A DNA stretch of 64,000 bases from Paenibacillus sp. NAIST15-1 (GCF_001894745.1 NZ_BBYF01000004.1:310001-374000), one strand, 5' to 3'; shown: positions 20,178-30,331, counted from the stretch's first letter. Translations and numbers: made by a program. Notes: generated from the sequence alone by a model not told the origin.

Positions 20178-20396
20178 CTACAGAAATCGCCTCAAAGGCT
20201 TAAACATCATCATGATCCAATCCATAGGATTCGGTATCCTCATTTTCATCCCGAGGGCTATACCAAACCCAGCAGCGATGAGCAGCATGATCAGCAGCAC
20301 CCAGCGTTCCTTGTATAATTGCTGCCGCTTCATACGAGAGGATTCAGACAGGAAGGTGATCACCGCAATTACAATTGAGCCAATACTGATCCACAT
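20178..20396 (-). CDS. Small membrane protein of the ger operon
   Basis: The protein has 72 residues with two transmembrane helices (SIGSIVIAVITFL and WVLLIMLLIAAGFGIALG). GGGGAG precedes the ATG and the gene starts six bases after the gerKC stop. It fills the space between gerKC and gerKB on the same strand. It resembles the size and topology of small GerD-like or fourth-subunit proteins described in some ger operons (for example GerVB-associated D subunits), but the sequence alone does not settle this. Confidence 0.7.
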   Translation of the reverse strand: MWISIGSIVIAVITFLSESSRMKRQQLYKERWVLLIMLLIAAGFGIALGMKMRIPNPMDWIMMMFKPLRRFL

Positions 20397-20401
20397 CTCC
20401 C

Positions 20402-21607
20402 CTACTCCTTCACGTCACGTAAGAATGAGTTGCCAATTGTCCCTGTCCGTACGATTTTCAAATCCACTTGAATGTGGACAGGTAGCTCCTTGAACAATTC
20501 AGCCCACCGTTCCTTATGTTGATTCCAGTAGCCCGGATATGCCCGGTGGACAGCTTCTCCAAATCCGAATATATCTGCACTTACTGCCTGCGCTCGCTGC
20601 AGTGATTTAGTTGAATGGTTAATCATCACTTGTTCTGCCGCCTTCTCCAATTGATCAAGAGTAGACTGCTGGCTTGTATCGATATTGCATTCAACATCTG
20701 CAACATTAGCCTCTGTTCGTATGAAGACGTTGATTTCTGGTCTATTATTTACAACCTTCGCCTTCACCTTGGTCTTGGAGCGAATGACCTCCACCCCCGC
20801 CTTCCCCCCAGACTCGCAGGGAACTTGAACGTAGGTGTTCTGCAAATTATCAGTCAAGTTGCTGTATCCCTTGCTCTCCGCCTCATTCATCCACCCCACG
20901 AGTCTGTCTCCCTTGAAGATGGCTATGCCTGAATACTTTAATAGCGCCTGGGTCTCGATCAGCTCCACATTCCCCTTCTTCTTCCCTGCCTCACGATCCC
21001 CCTGAATCAATATGCCTGTCAGCACTGCGTCCTTTCCGTAACTGGTTAAATTGGTTATCAAATCATCTAACCGAACACCCACTGTCGGTGCCCACGTCTT
21101 ATCCGACACCTCTAGCGACTTATACATTTTATTGGCAGGTATTTTATCGAGCGGCGTATAGAAATTCAATATATCTCTCGCCGTAGTTCCCTTGGCAACC
21201 ACGAGATAAAAATCAGTACGCAGCTCTTGATCACGTGATAGGAAATCGAGCGGCTTGCTGATGCCTTCACGCGCCATTTCTTCTCCAAAAACAAAAATTC
21301 GCAGATGCGAGAAATACACCTTGCGAGGTGTAATCGTGGTCATGCGTCGTATCGCTTGGAACACCGTATTTCCTTTTGCACTATATAGCGTTACAGGAGC
21401 CCTGTTGCCGCTCGGTTTGCGTGCCGATACCTCGCTTGGATCGACAACCTGCACAAATACCTCATACTGCCCATTGTCTGCTTTATCAATTCCCATCCCT
21501 ACCGCTATGGCCAAATCATTCATCTCACGCCGATTCCAGCAGCCGGAGACGAGCAGACCAAGCAGCAGAAGCAGCAGGCAGCTGAGGAGAGCGGATCTCC
21601 GCTTCAT
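20402..21607 (-). CDS. gerKC: Spore germination lipoprotein, Ger(x)C family
   Basis: The protein has 401 residues. A lipoprotein signal peptide ends in LVSGC (Cys about residue 23), followed by the family opening WNRREMNDLAIAVGMGIDK, then FLSRDQELRTDFYLVVAKG and a C-terminal helix-rich domain. It is a peripheral subunit of the germinant receptor. AAGGGGG precedes the ATG. It sits between gerKA and the small membrane protein. Confidence 0.94.
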   Translation of the reverse strand: MKRRSALLSCLLLLLLGLLVSGCWNRREMNDLAIAVGMGIDKADNGQYEVFVQVVDPSEVSARKPSGNRAPVTLYSAKGNTVFQAIRRMTTITPRKVYFSHLRIFVFGEEMAREGISKPLDFLSRDQELRTDFYLVVAKGTTARDILNFYTPLDKIPANKMYKSLEVSDKTWAPTVGVRLDDLITNLTSYGKDAVLTGILIQGDREAGKKKGNVELIETQALLKYSGIAIFKGDRLVGWMNEAESKGYSNLTDNLQNTYVQVPCESGGKAGVEVIRSKTKVKAKVVNNRPEINVFIRTEANVADVECNIDTSQQSTLDQLEKAAEQVMINHSTKSLQRAQAVSADIFGFGEAVHRAYPGYWNQHKERWAELFKELPVHIQVDLKIVRTGTIGNSFLRDVKE

Positions 21608-21642
21608 GACTGTCGCCCCCTTTTTTTCACTTGATTATGTTG

Positions 21643-23853
21643 TTATTTTATTGGCGGCTTGGGCTTAGCTTGCGCCGGAGGCTGCTGCCGATTCTTATTG
21701 TTCGGACTCATATAGCTTGGTCTTGTTCGCATTGCCCACTGTGGCAAGCGAAAGATCGTATCTTTCTGATCTTTGATAATGATAGGTGCCAGCGGACTCA
21801 TATAAGGGACGCCAAAAGAGCGCAGGCTGCACAAGTGGAGCACAATGGCGATCAGACCAATACAGACCCCGAACAGCCCAAAAGATGCAGCGAGCAGCAT
21901 GAGTGGAAAGCGAAGCATGCGGAACGCATTCGACATGCTGTATGCGGGAAATACGAAGCTGCAAATCGCCGTCGTCGACACAACGATGACCATTGCAGCA
22001 GAGACGATACCTGCATCGACCGCAGCTTGTCCAATAACGAGCGTTCCCACAACAGATACCGCTGGCCCAATCATTCTCGGCATTCGGATTCCTGCTTCCC
22101 GAAGCAGCTCGAACAGAATCTCCATCATAATCGCCTCGAAGACAGCAGGGAAAGGAATCCCTTCCCGCTGTGCCGCCAAGCTGATCAGCAGCTGCGTTGG
22201 AAGCATCTCCTGGTGGAATGTCGTAATGGCGACATATAGTGATGGCCCTAACAGCGCGATGAAGATGCCGATATAGCGAAGGATTCGAACAAGAGTGCTG
22301 ATGTCCGATCGGAAGAAGTAATCCTCAGCCGCATGGAGGAAGGATACGAATAGCGCAGGCACTACGAGCACGGACGGTGTGCCATCCACGATAATGGCGA
22401 TCTTCCCTTCCAGCAGCTCTGCGGCGATGACATCAGGGCGCTCTGTATTGTATACCGTCGGGAAGGGCGTGAACGTCTTGTCCTGAATCAATTCTTCGAT
22501 GTATCCACTCTCCAGAATGCCGTCAATATCGATTCGAGCCATACGGTCTCGTACCTCTTGTACGACCTTGTCATTGGCGATCCCTTGAATGAACATAATG
22601 GCGACATTCGTTTGTGTGAGACGACCGAACGACTTCGTCTCCACGCGTAAATCCTGATGCTTGATCCTTCTCCGAACCAGTGATGTATTCGTTCGTAGTG
22701 TCTCAGAGAACGCCTCACGAGATCCTCGAACAGATGGTTCTGTTGTTGCCTCTACTACACCGCGATCCTTCCATCCCTGTGTGCTGGCTGACAACCCCGT
22801 CGTATAGCCATCTAAGAGCAGTACCGTATTGCCGGACAACACCTCTTGGAATACATCCTCGAAGCAGGCTACAGACTGAATATCCCCTACCGCAAGTACT
22901 CGCTCTTGCAATAGCTTAATCATATCTGTTGACCCACCCGTCCCAGGCTGTGAGCCTGATTGCGAGCTTTGTTGCCAGCTTTGTTGCGAACTCTGGTGCG
23001 AGCTCTGTTGCGAACCTTGTTGCGGGTCTTGTTGCCAGCTTTGTTGCGCGCCTTGTTGCGTGCCTTGTTGCGTACCTTGTTGCGTACCTTGTTGCGAGCC
23101 TTGCTGCGCGCCCTGTTGCCAGCTTTGTTGCGAGCTCTGGTGCGAACCTTGTTGCGAGCCTTGCTGCGCGCCCTGTTGCCAGCTTTGTTGCGAGCTCTGG
23201 TGCGAACCTTGTTGCAAGCCTTGCTGCGCGCCCTGTTGCCAGCTTTGTTGCGAACCTTGTTGCGCGCCTTGTTGCGGGTCTTGTTGCCAGCTTTGTTGCG
23301 CGCCTTGTTGCGGGCCTTGCTGCGAGCTTTGTTGCGAGCTCTGGTGCGAACCTTGTTGCGCGCCTTGTTGCGGGTCTTGTTGCCAGCTTTGTTGCGAGCT
23401 CTGCTGCGAACCTTGTTGCGGGCCTTGCTGCGGGTTCTGTTGCCAGCTTTGTTGCGGGCCTTGCTGCGAGCTTTGTTGTAAGTTAAATTGGGAACTTGAT
23501 TGATCTCCGTTCGAGGAGGCGGTAGAAGGTGCAGATACAGACCATGCAGATCCGCCCGAGCCTCCCAGCTGATCCGGCCTACTGTTCGTGGCCATGGTAC
23601 CTTGTGATGCAGCTGAATCTGCTTGCTGTGTGGAATTATCACCTTGCAATATTTGACTATCGTTCAAGAGCGACTCCATCATAAAATCAGTTATAATCGC
23701 CTGATCGACTAGTCCATCCGTATATATTAATGCGATTCTTTGCTCACCCTTGCCCCCGACTCGCAATTCACGAATCACAATATCAGAGCTATTGCCGAGC
23801 TTCGTCCGAATATAATCCAGATTGCGTTGTAAGCTTGCTTGCAGCTGATCCAT
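21643..23853 (-). CDS. gerKA: Spore germination protein GerA family with a long Gln/Ser-rich repeat insert
   Basis: The protein has 736 residues, against about 500 for most GerA subunits. The extra length is a repeat insert (about residues 121-304) of Q, S, G, P, W in the style QQSWQQGAQQGSQQG, between an N-terminal domain (residues 1-70) and the conserved GerA part with about five transmembrane helices (IIVDGTPSVLVVPALFVSFL, PFPAVFEAIMMEILFELLREAG in parts). It is the first gene of the operon. A/B/C receptors sense nutrients and start germination. The ATG follows AGGAAGG. Confidence 0.93.
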   Translation of the reverse strand: MDQLQASLQRNLDYIRTKLGNSSDIVIRELRVGGKGEQRIALIYTDGLVDQAIITDFMMESLLNDSQILQGDNSTQQADSAASQGTMATNSRPDQLGGSGGSAWSVSAPSTASSNGDQSSSQFNLQQSSQQGPQQSWQQNPQQGPQQGSQQSSQQSWQQDPQQGAQQGSHQSSQQSSQQGPQQGAQQSWQQDPQQGAQQGSQQSWQQGAQQGLQQGSHQSSQQSWQQGAQQGSQQGSHQSSQQSWQQGAQQGSQQGTQQGTQQGTQQGAQQSWQQDPQQGSQQSSHQSSQQSWQQSSQSGSQPGTGGSTDMIKLLQERVLAVGDIQSVACFEDVFQEVLSGNTVLLLDGYTTGLSASTQGWKDRGVVEATTEPSVRGSREAFSETLRTNTSLVRRRIKHQDLRVETKSFGRLTQTNVAIMFIQGIANDKVVQEVRDRMARIDIDGILESGYIEELIQDKTFTPFPTVYNTERPDVIAAELLEGKIAIIVDGTPSVLVVPALFVSFLHAAEDYFFRSDISTLVRILRYIGIFIALLGPSLYVAITTFHQEMLPTQLLISLAAQREGIPFPAVFEAIMMEILFELLREAGIRMPRMIGPAVSVVGTLVIGQAAVDAGIVSAAMVIVVSTTAICSFVFPAYSMSNAFRMLRFPLMLLAASFGLFGVCIGLIAIVLHLCSLRSFGVPYMSPLAPIIIKDQKDTIFRLPQWAMRTRPSYMSPNNKNRQQPPAQAKPKPPIK
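22945..23490 (-). repeat. Coding tandem repeat tract in gerKA
   Basis: The tract encodes the Gln-rich insert. It contains a 60-bp direct repeat at 23101-23160 and 23161-23220 (one mismatch), continuing into 23221-23250, and a shorter underlying period of about 15-21 bases. All units preserve the reading frame. The same DNA gives stop-free but spurious frames on the other strand. Confidence 0.9.
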
Positions 23854-24105
23854 AGACGTCCTTCCTCACTTCTGCAGTTGATCGCATGCCTGCTTGTTGT
23901 GCTGCTGGCTTTCCACCGACAGCCATAGATTCTGTTTTCCAGTATTGCCGTGCGTTCAGCCAGATAAACCGCCAGTCGGTTCATCCCCTCCCTCTTAGTC
24001 GACAGGCCTTCCCCTCAGTGATACTATGGGAGTAATATATGCTACCAAGATTATGCCAGCACGCTGGAAAGATGCATGCCGGCTCATACAGGAGGGACAG
24101 CCAAC

Positions 24106-24648
24106 ATGGCGACACGAACCAGAGGAATGACGCTCGTATATACAGGTGATGGCAAAGGGAAGACGACAGCAGCAGTCGGGCTATGCGTCAGAGCGGTTGG
24201 ACATGGCTTCAAGGTACTTATGCTCCAGTTCATCAAGAGTCCCAAGCGCTCTTACGGAGAACAGGCTTCGTTGGAGAAGCTGGGTGTTGAAGTAAGACAG
24301 CTGGGGATCGGATTTACTTGGCTGAAGACACCGGAGGAGCACCGTGAAGCATTCAAGCAGGCATGGGCGATTGCGAAGCAGGAAATCCAGTCTGGTGATT
24401 ATGATCTCATCGTACTGGATGAATTGAACAACGCACTTGCAATTACAAGCTTCCCGATTGATGATGTTCTGCCAAGGGCTGAGATCATCGAAGTAATTAA
24501 GAATCGTCACGAGCATCTGAACATCGTGATAACAGGACGTTCAGCTTGTCCGGAAATCATGGAAATTGCAGATCTCGTATCGGAAATTCAGCCCGTGAAG
24601 CATTACTACGAAGAAGGCATTCCTGCCGTGCTGGGACTTGAATTTTAA
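24106..24648 (+). CDS. cobO: Cob(I)yrinic acid a,c-diamide adenosyltransferase
   Basis: The protein has 180 residues. The P-loop GDGKGKTTAAVG lies near the N-terminus, followed by FIKSPKRSYGEQASLEKLG and DLIVLDELNNALA, the CobA/CobO/BtuR pattern. It transfers adenosyl from ATP to reduced corrinoids in adenosylcobalamin synthesis. The ATG at 24106 follows GGAGGGACAGCCAAC. It stands alone; no cobalamin riboswitch was seen in the leader. Confidence 0.93.
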   Translation: MATRTRGMTLVYTGDGKGKTTAAVGLCVRAVGHGFKVLMLQFIKSPKRSYGEQASLEKLGVEVRQLGIGFTWLKTPEEHREAFKQAWAIAKQEIQSGDYDLIVLDELNNALAITSFPIDDVLPRAEIIEVIKNRHEHLNIVITGRSACPEIMEIADLVSEIQPVKHYYEEGIPAVLGLEF

Positions 24649-24958
24649 TTCATTCTATCTATCTCTCGATTATTCCCTTCATTAAGGCTGCATGTCCCTG
24701 CGATCTCTACCTGGAGACAAGCAGCCTTATTCTATTACCTGCGTCCCTCTTAGCAAACCGCGGCAACACTCCGATGACCCTGACTTACTTTCCAACATTC
24801 CTCATTGCACAATTTGCCTATTTTTTTATTGAAATGAGGGTAATTATTCCTCTTTTTTCCATGACATATAGATTGTTACTTCAACCATTTACCACTTTAC
24901 TATAATATAGAAAAAAAGATAGAACAGCTTCTTTCCACCGCAGACAGGAGGATCGTTT
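24649..24958 (+). promoter_or_regulatory. Intergenic region with a promoter-like -10 before the PTS-like gene
   Basis: It holds a hairpin GGCTGC / GCAGCC after cobO and a TATAAT at 24901-24906. A -35 is not clear (TTGTTA or TTACTT upstream at poor spacing). AGGAGG at 24947-24952 leads to the ATG at 24959. No gene seen. Confidence 0.4.
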
Positions 24959-26578
24959 ATGGCAAAAACAATCGCAATCATCGGAAGCAGCGGAGGCAAC
25001 CTATATAACTTAGGAGGCAAAGACCCTCTTAAACTGCTCCAAGAACTTGTCATCCAATTGGAGAGTGCTGGGATCGGCTGTGGAGCGATTCAGTTCGTTG
25101 GCGCAGACGCATCAATGGACAACGCCAAAGGCTCTACGCAGGCTGCCCTGTATGGCTGGGATGAGTCGCTCCAGACTCCGAAGCCACTTGCAGAAGGATC
25201 ACTAGATGAGATCAATCAGGTTGCCACGCAATTGGATCAAGATATTGCGGCGCAGATTCGCCAGGGTCGTATTGGCGCACTCATTATGATGAGTGCAGAT
25301 CCTACCCGCACCAACGCATATGCCGTGGAAGCAGCGATAGATATGAATCTGCCAATCACAGGAACTGGCGGCACGTCCATGGCTCTCACCAGTGCCAAGG
25401 GAGCGAATGTGCTGGCCGTGTCTGGCACGACCGGAACGACGAATCGTACAAGAGCAGTCACGTTCGTGACCACACTATGTCAGCATTGGGGATTGACCTA
25501 TCGGCCAATTATCGGCGCAACTGCTGATGCCTCATCTGGCGGAACAGGAGAGGGCTCGCCTTGGAGACGCATTAGCATACGCGGCATTATGCTCGCCTCT
25601 CTGCCCGGCTTTATTGCGATGGCACTGCTGCTTGCCTTAAGTAAAATCCCTGCACTGGCCGGACTTAGCGAGATATTCGACATTATGATCAAGGCGCTCC
25701 CTGTCATACTGGCAGCAATTGCAGCGAAGCAAATCTCGGATCTTGATGAGGTATCCATCGTCTCAGGTATCATCGCTGGAGTCATGTCTGTCGAGGGCGG
25801 CATTATTGGAGGAATCATTGGGGGGATTGGGGCTGGACTGCTCGGGCACGCCCTCTTTCGTAAATGTGTGCAGTGGCGCTTCCCTGCTACAACTGTCAAC
25901 ATTGTCGCCGGCGGACTCTCCGGCTTAATTTCTGGGCTTATCGTCTATTTCATGATTGCTCCAATCGCCCTGCAAGCCGGTGAAGGTATTCGCTGGCTGC
26001 TGGAAGCAGCTGTATCTACAAGCTCAATACTAGCCGGACTGCTCGCTGGACTGCTCATATGGCCTGCCATTCTAGGCGGTGTATATCATGCAGCCATCCT
26101 GCCCATTGTCTTGCTCGAAATGGAGCGGACCGGTAATAGCTTCCTTGGAGCTGTAGACATGGCTGGACTTGTCATGGTGTCTGCCGGTATCACGTTAGCG
26201 AATATAATTACCCCTCGCGATAAGGGAGAAGCAGCCGTCGCCGTACCTGGCTTTCTGATTAATATCGGGTTCGGCACATTCGTAGAAGCAGCGTATCCCT
26301 TCATGTTCTCGAACAAATTCATCTTCGGCGGTGCTATCGTATCCGCAGGGCTGGGCGGCTTATTGGTCGGAATGTTCGAAGTACAAGGCACCGCATACGT
26401 TCCTTCGTTCATGGCGCCTCTGTTATCCAATAACATGACTGGATTCATCGTTGCGATGGTCGGGAGCCTCTTATCTGCCTTCATGATTACATTGACCGTC
26501 AACCAACTGTCACGCAGATCCAAGCGGCTTGAGCATGTGACCAAGCAAGAGGTACATACCGACAATCTTGCCGGATAA
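24959..26578 (+). CDS. PTS EIIC-like membrane protein with an unrecognised N-terminal soluble domain
   Basis: The protein has 539 residues. Residues 1 to about 195 form a soluble domain with glycine-rich loops (IAIIGSSGGNLYNLGGKD, ITGTGGTSMALTSAKG) that looks like an alpha/beta nucleotide- or sugar-phosphate-binding fold. From about 205 there are about ten hydrophobic helices with EIIC-like motifs (GGVYHAAILPIVLLEMERTG, GFLINIGFGTFVEAAYPFMF). No EIIA or EIIB phosphorylation domain is visible and no other PTS gene is adjacent. It could be a sugar transporter that does not use phosphotransfer, or one that borrows other PTS parts. AGGAGG precedes the ATG. Confidence 0.65.
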   Translation: MAKTIAIIGSSGGNLYNLGGKDPLKLLQELVIQLESAGIGCGAIQFVGADASMDNAKGSTQAALYGWDESLQTPKPLAEGSLDEINQVATQLDQDIAAQIRQGRIGALIMMSADPTRTNAYAVEAAIDMNLPITGTGGTSMALTSAKGANVLAVSGTTGTTNRTRAVTFVTTLCQHWGLTYRPIIGATADASSGGTGEGSPWRRISIRGIMLASLPGFIAMALLLALSKIPALAGLSEIFDIMIKALPVILAAIAAKQISDLDEVSIVSGIIAGVMSVEGGIIGGIIGGIGAGLLGHALFRKCVQWRFPATTVNIVAGGLSGLISGLIVYFMIAPIALQAGEGIRWLLEAAVSTSSILAGLLAGLLIWPAILGGVYHAAILPIVLLEMERTGNSFLGAVDMAGLVMVSAGITLANIITPRDKGEAAVAVPGFLINIGFGTFVEAAYPFMFSNKFIFGGAIVSAGLGGLLVGMFEVQGTAYVPSFMAPLLSNNMTGFIVAMVGSLLSAFMITLTVNQLSRRSKRLEHVTKQEVHTDNLAG

Positions 26579-26622
26579 GCCAAGCATTCATATCACAACC
26601 TTCAACCCATCACCAAACTAAA

Positions 26623-26666
26623 AAGCGCTGGAGACTTCGCGAACCATTCCGCTTGCTCCAGCGCTT
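26623..26666. terminator. Hairpin between convergent PTS-like and Bcr/CflA genes
   Basis: AAGCGCTGGAG at 26623-26633 pairs with CTCCAGCGCTT at 26656-26666. The long loop and short T stretch make it a moderate bidirectional terminator. Confidence 0.6.
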
Positions 26667-26741
26667 CTGTACGTGGAAATACGTATAAATAAAAATTACA
26701 TGATATGAGTTCAACTGTGCACAAGATACAAGTCTATGACG

Positions 26742-27968
26742 TTACCGCTTGCGAATCATGAACAAGTAGCTCAGTACCGCGCCAAGTCCGCAGCATGCAA
26801 TAACAACACCCATCGGAACGGCTGTATGGCTGCCAGCAATGCCGACAAGCGGAGCAGCAAGCGAGCCTGCAATGAAGGACATCAAGCCGAGCATAGCCGA
26901 TGCGCTGCCCGCTCTCTCCCCTTGGCTCTGCATCGCTAGAGAGAAGCCTGCCGTATTGACCACCCCTGTACTCGATACAACAATGAACAAGGCGATGACA
27001 ACTGCAATTAATGGTGCCTGCAGCAGTATCGCAGCTAAGAGCAGCAAACCACCGCTAACGGTTTGAACAATTCCTGCAATGAAGAGCCGCTTCTCATGGA
27101 AGCGAGACGCCAAGCGGCCCGTAATTTGTGTCGCAATGATGAGCCCAAGGCCATTGAGTGCGAAAAACAGGCTGTATGCTTGCGGGGATGCGCCGTAAAT
27201 TTCCTGCAGCACAAAGGGTGATCCCGATATATAACCGAACATCGCAGCGAAAACGAAGCCTTGTGTGCAGGCATATCCCATGAATTCACGATCAGACAGC
27301 AGTGTACGGAAGGTTGCCATCGTCGTGCGCAGACCGCCGGTAGAACGGCGCTCAGGCTGAAGTGTCTCCGGCAAACCGAACCATGCGGCGATCATCATAA
27401 GCAGACCGAGCAAGCCGAGCACGATAAACACCCCATGCCAAGTCGTAAACTGAAGCAGCTGCCCTCCAGCAATCGGCGCTAATATTGGAGCCAAACCGTT
27501 AATAAGCATGAGCAGGGAGAAGAACTTCGTCAGTTCACTGCCCGAATACATGTCGCGCACCATGGCACGGGCAATGACAATGCCTCCAGACCCAGCCATG
27601 CCCTGAATGAAGCGGAGGGCAATCAGGCCACCTATGGACGGAACAACAGCACATAGAACAGAAGCTATCACGTAAATGGCGAGTGAGAGGATCAGCGGCT
27701 TCCGGCGCCCTCTTGCGTCACTGAGGGGTCCCAGCATCAACTGACCAAGAGCTAAGCCCATGAGACAGGCAGTTAAGCTCAATTGCGCGAAGGAAGTGCT
27801 CGTCTGCAAGTCACTCGCCAACATCGGCAAAGAAGGCAGATACATATCAATCGACAACGGACCAATCGCTGTCATCGATCCAAGAATAACGGCCATGGAC
27901 AGCCTCTGCTTCCGAGTAGGTGCAGACATGGCTGAGGCCGTATTACTGTGTTGCACAGGCATACTCAT
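26742..27968 (-). CDS. Multidrug exporter of the MFS, Bcr/CflA family
   Basis: The protein has about 408 residues with twelve transmembrane helices. The family start SIDMYLPSLPMLASDLQTS and the loop motif LGPLSDARGRRKPL are clear, as is the motif C-like GSGGIVIARAMVRD. It exports drugs or small metabolites using the proton gradient; substrates of the family include bicyclomycin and chloramphenicol. Start is uncertain: the ATG at 27968 is chosen, with a TTG at 27995 as alternative. It is monocistronic. Confidence 0.88.
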   Translation of the reverse strand: MSMPVQHSNTASAMSAPTRKQRLSMAVILGSMTAIGPLSIDMYLPSLPMLASDLQTSTSFAQLSLTACLMGLALGQLMLGPLSDARGRRKPLILSLAIYVIASVLCAVVPSIGGLIALRFIQGMAGSGGIVIARAMVRDMYSGSELTKFFSLLMLINGLAPILAPIAGGQLLQFTTWHGVFIVLGLLGLLMMIAAWFGLPETLQPERRSTGGLRTTMATFRTLLSDREFMGYACTQGFVFAAMFGYISGSPFVLQEIYGASPQAYSLFFALNGLGLIIATQITGRLASRFHEKRLFIAGIVQTVSGGLLLLAAILLQAPLIAVVIALFIVVSSTGVVNTAGFSLAMQSQGERAGSASAMLGLMSFIAGSLAAPLVGIAGSHTAVPMGVVIACCGLGAVLSYLFMIRKR

Positions 27969-28139
27969 AGATGGTTTTTCAATTCCTTTCTTCAATCGTA
28001 ATCACGGCTGCAACCAACAATACAAGATATGTCAATTTCAACCTACATACATGTAACCATTATAGTTACAACATTACAGCGAATCAACCCTAAATCCTGT
28101 AAAGCTCTCTGTTCCGTATTGATAGGCAAATAACAACAG

Positions 28140-28165
28140 CCCCCACTTCATGTAAGAAATGAGGG
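28140..28165 (-). terminator. Rho-independent terminator of ahpF
   Basis: On the minus strand CCCTCATTTC pairs with GAAGTGGGG around a six-base loop, then a T-rich stretch. It lies 59 bases after the ahpF stop. Confidence 0.65.
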
Positions 28166-28223
28166 CCGTCGCTCGCTTGACCTGCCACGAGGCAAGAAGC
28201 GTATCTATTCATGATGATATCGA

Positions 28224-29753
28224 TTAATTGCGAATGAGATAATCGAATGCACCCAATGCTGCTGTAGCACCAGATCCCATCGAGATGATGATCTGCTTGT
28301 ATGGGCTATTCGTGCAATCGCCGGCTGCAAATACACCAGGTACGCTTGTTGCACCATGGCTGTCTACTACGATTTCACCCATGCGAGTGCACTCAACGGT
28401 ATCAGCTAACCAGTCTGTGTTCGGCACAAGACCGATTTGTACGAATACGCCTTGCAGCTCAACATGCTTCGTCTCACCTGTAGCGCGATCGATATAGGAA
28501 ATGCCGTCAACCTTGTCTGTACCGGTAATTTCAGATGTTTGCACGTTCTTCAATACCGTTACATTCGGTAGGCTGTACAAGCGGTCTTGCAATACAGCGT
28601 CGGCTTTCAGTTCTGGAGCGAACTCAAGTACCGTCACATGTTTCACAATGCCTGCAAGGTCAATTGCGGCCTCAATACCAGAGTTCCCGCCGCCAACGAC
28701 TGCAACATCTTTGCCTGTGAACAGAGGCCCGTCACAGTGTGGACAGTAAGCTACCCCTTTGTTCTTGAACTCTGCTTCACCAGGGACGCCGATGTTCCGC
28801 CAACGAGCACCTGTCGATACGATTACGGTCTTACTTTTCAGTACAGCACCGTTTTCGAGTTCAATTTCGATAAGGTCCTTCTTCTCCAAGCGTTTTGCAC
28901 GCTGAAGCTTCATGACATCGATATTGTACTCTTTCACTTGATTTTCAATATTCGCTACGAGCTGAGGACCTTCCGTGTATTTCACACTGATAAAGTTCTC
29001 AATGCCGAGCGTATCGTTGACCTGACCACCGAAGCGCTCTGCAACGATACCTGTGCGAATCCCTTTGCGTGCTGCGTAAATCGCCGCACTTGCACCTGAT
29101 GGTCCACCGCCAATAACAAGAACATCGAATGGCTCTTTATTATCGAACTCGGATGCATCTGGAGCAGTACCAAGCTTAGCCAGAATTTCTTCAACGGTCA
29201 TACGTCCGCCGCCGAAGAATTCACCGTTCAGGTATACGCTAGGTACAGACATAACGTCCTTGCTCTCTACCTCTTCCTTGAATACGGCACCATCAATCAT
29301 CGTGTGCGAAATGCCAGGATTGAGGATGCTCATCAGGTTCAGCGCCTGAACAACATCCGGACAGTTATGGCAGCTCAGGCTGATATAAGTTTCAAACTTA
29401 TATTCACCACGAATGTTATTAATTTGATCAATCACACTCTGCTCTACCTTAGGGGCTCTACCGCTCACTTGCAGCAAAGCCAATACCAAAGAGGTAAACT
29501 CATGTCCGAGCGGAGTACCGGCAAAAGTAACGCCTGTATCTTCACCTACACGGTTCACACTAAAGCTTGGAGTGCGGGACAACTGTATCTTCTCCACAGT
29601 AATCCGAGACGACATGCCAGCGAGTTCCTCCACCAAGGACAGCATCTCCGAAGACGCATCATCAGAGCCAGCGCTGACCTTGAGAACAATATCTCCCTCA
29701 AGAAGCTGGAGATATTGTTCTAGTTGTGCTTTGATATCTTGATCTAATGCCAT
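28224..29753 (-). CDS. ahpF: Alkyl hydroperoxide reductase subunit F (NADH:peroxiredoxin reductase)
   Basis: The protein has 509 residues. The N-terminal double-thioredoxin domain carries CHNC (in [16 protein letters not shown]), then an FAD domain ([21 protein letters not shown]) and a redox CPHC (YCPHCDGP), and an NAD-binding GGGNSG motif. It passes electrons from NADH to AhpC to reduce peroxides in the cytoplasm. It lies 14 bases after ahpC with its own TAAGGAG. Control is by the PerR sites upstream of ahpC. Confidence 0.97.
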   Translation of the reverse strand: MALDQDIKAQLEQYLQLLEGDIVLKVSAGSDDASSEMLSLVEELAGMSSRITVEKIQLSRTPSFSVNRVGEDTGVTFAGTPLGHEFTSLVLALLQVSGRAPKVEQSVIDQINNIRGEYKFETYISLSCHNCPDVVQALNLMSILNPGISHTMIDGAVFKEEVESKDVMSVPSVYLNGEFFGGGRMTVEEILAKLGTAPDASEFDNKEPFDVLVIGGGPSGASAAIYAARKGIRTGIVAERFGGQVNDTLGIENFISVKYTEGPQLVANIENQVKEYNIDVMKLQRAKRLEKKDLIEIELENGAVLKSKTVIVSTGARWRNIGVPGEAEFKNKGVAYCPHCDGPLFTGKDVAVVGGGNSGIEAAIDLAGIVKHVTVLEFAPELKADAVLQDRLYSLPNVTVLKNVQTSEITGTDKVDGISYIDRATGETKHVELQGVFVQIGLVPNTDWLADTVECTRMGEIVVDSHGATSVPGVFAAGDCTNSPYKQIIISMGSGATAALGAFDYLIRN

Positions 29754-29767
29754 TGTAAGGACACTCC

Positions 29768-30331
29768 TTAGATTTTACCCACGAGGTCAAGGCTTGGCTT
29801 CAATGTTTTGCCGCCTTCTTGCCATTTCGCTGGGCAAACTTCACCTGGATTGTTGCGAACATATTGTGCCGCTTTGATCTTGTTGATAAGAGCACTTGCA
29901 TCACGACCGATGCCGCCAGCGTTGATTTCAGCTGCTTGAATGATTCCATCTGGGTCGATAATGAACGTACCGCGGTCTGCAAGACCTGCTTCTTCGATCA
30001 ATACGTCGAAGTTGCGGGATACGATATGGGATGGGTCGCCGATCATAATATATTCAACTTTGCCGATAGCCTGGGAGCTTTCATGCCAAGCTTTGTGCGT
30101 GAAGTGTGTATCTGTGGATACGGAGTACACTTCAACACCCAATTTCTTCAGCTCTGCATATTGGTTTTGCAAGTCTTCGAGCTCAGTAGGGCAGACAAAT
30201 GTGAAGTCAGCTGGATAGAAGCACACTACGCTCCATTTACCTTTGAAGTTCTCTTCTGTAACTTCGATGAATTGACCTTTTTGGAATGCATTTGCTTTGA
30301 ATGGCAGTACTTCTTTTCCGATAAGTGACAT
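29768..30331 (-). CDS. ahpC: Alkyl hydroperoxide reductase subunit C (peroxiredoxin)
   Basis: The protein has 187 residues. The peroxidatic Cys47 is in [12 protein letters not shown] and the resolving Cys166 in GEVCPAKW, typical of a 2-Cys peroxiredoxin. It reduces hydrogen peroxide, organic peroxides and peroxynitrite, and is recycled by AhpF. GAGGAGATAGTAACT precedes the ATG. It is the first gene of the ahpCF operon under two PerR-like boxes. Confidence 0.98.
   Translation of the reverse strand: MSLIGKEVLPFKANAFQKGQFIEVTEENFKGKWSVVCFYPADFTFVCPTELEDLQNQYAELKKLGVEVYSVSTDTHFTHKAWHESSQAIGKVEYIMIGDPSHIVSRNFDVLIEEAGLADRGTFIIDPDGIIQAAEINAGGIGRDASALINKIKAAQYVRNNPGEVCPAKWQEGGKTLKPSLDLVGKI

Noticed and set aside
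22929..23503. Several long stop-free frames opposite gerKA
   Set aside because: They only mirror the Gln-rich repeats (giving runs of Ala/Ser/Leu or Cys/Pro) and have no ribosome binding sites.
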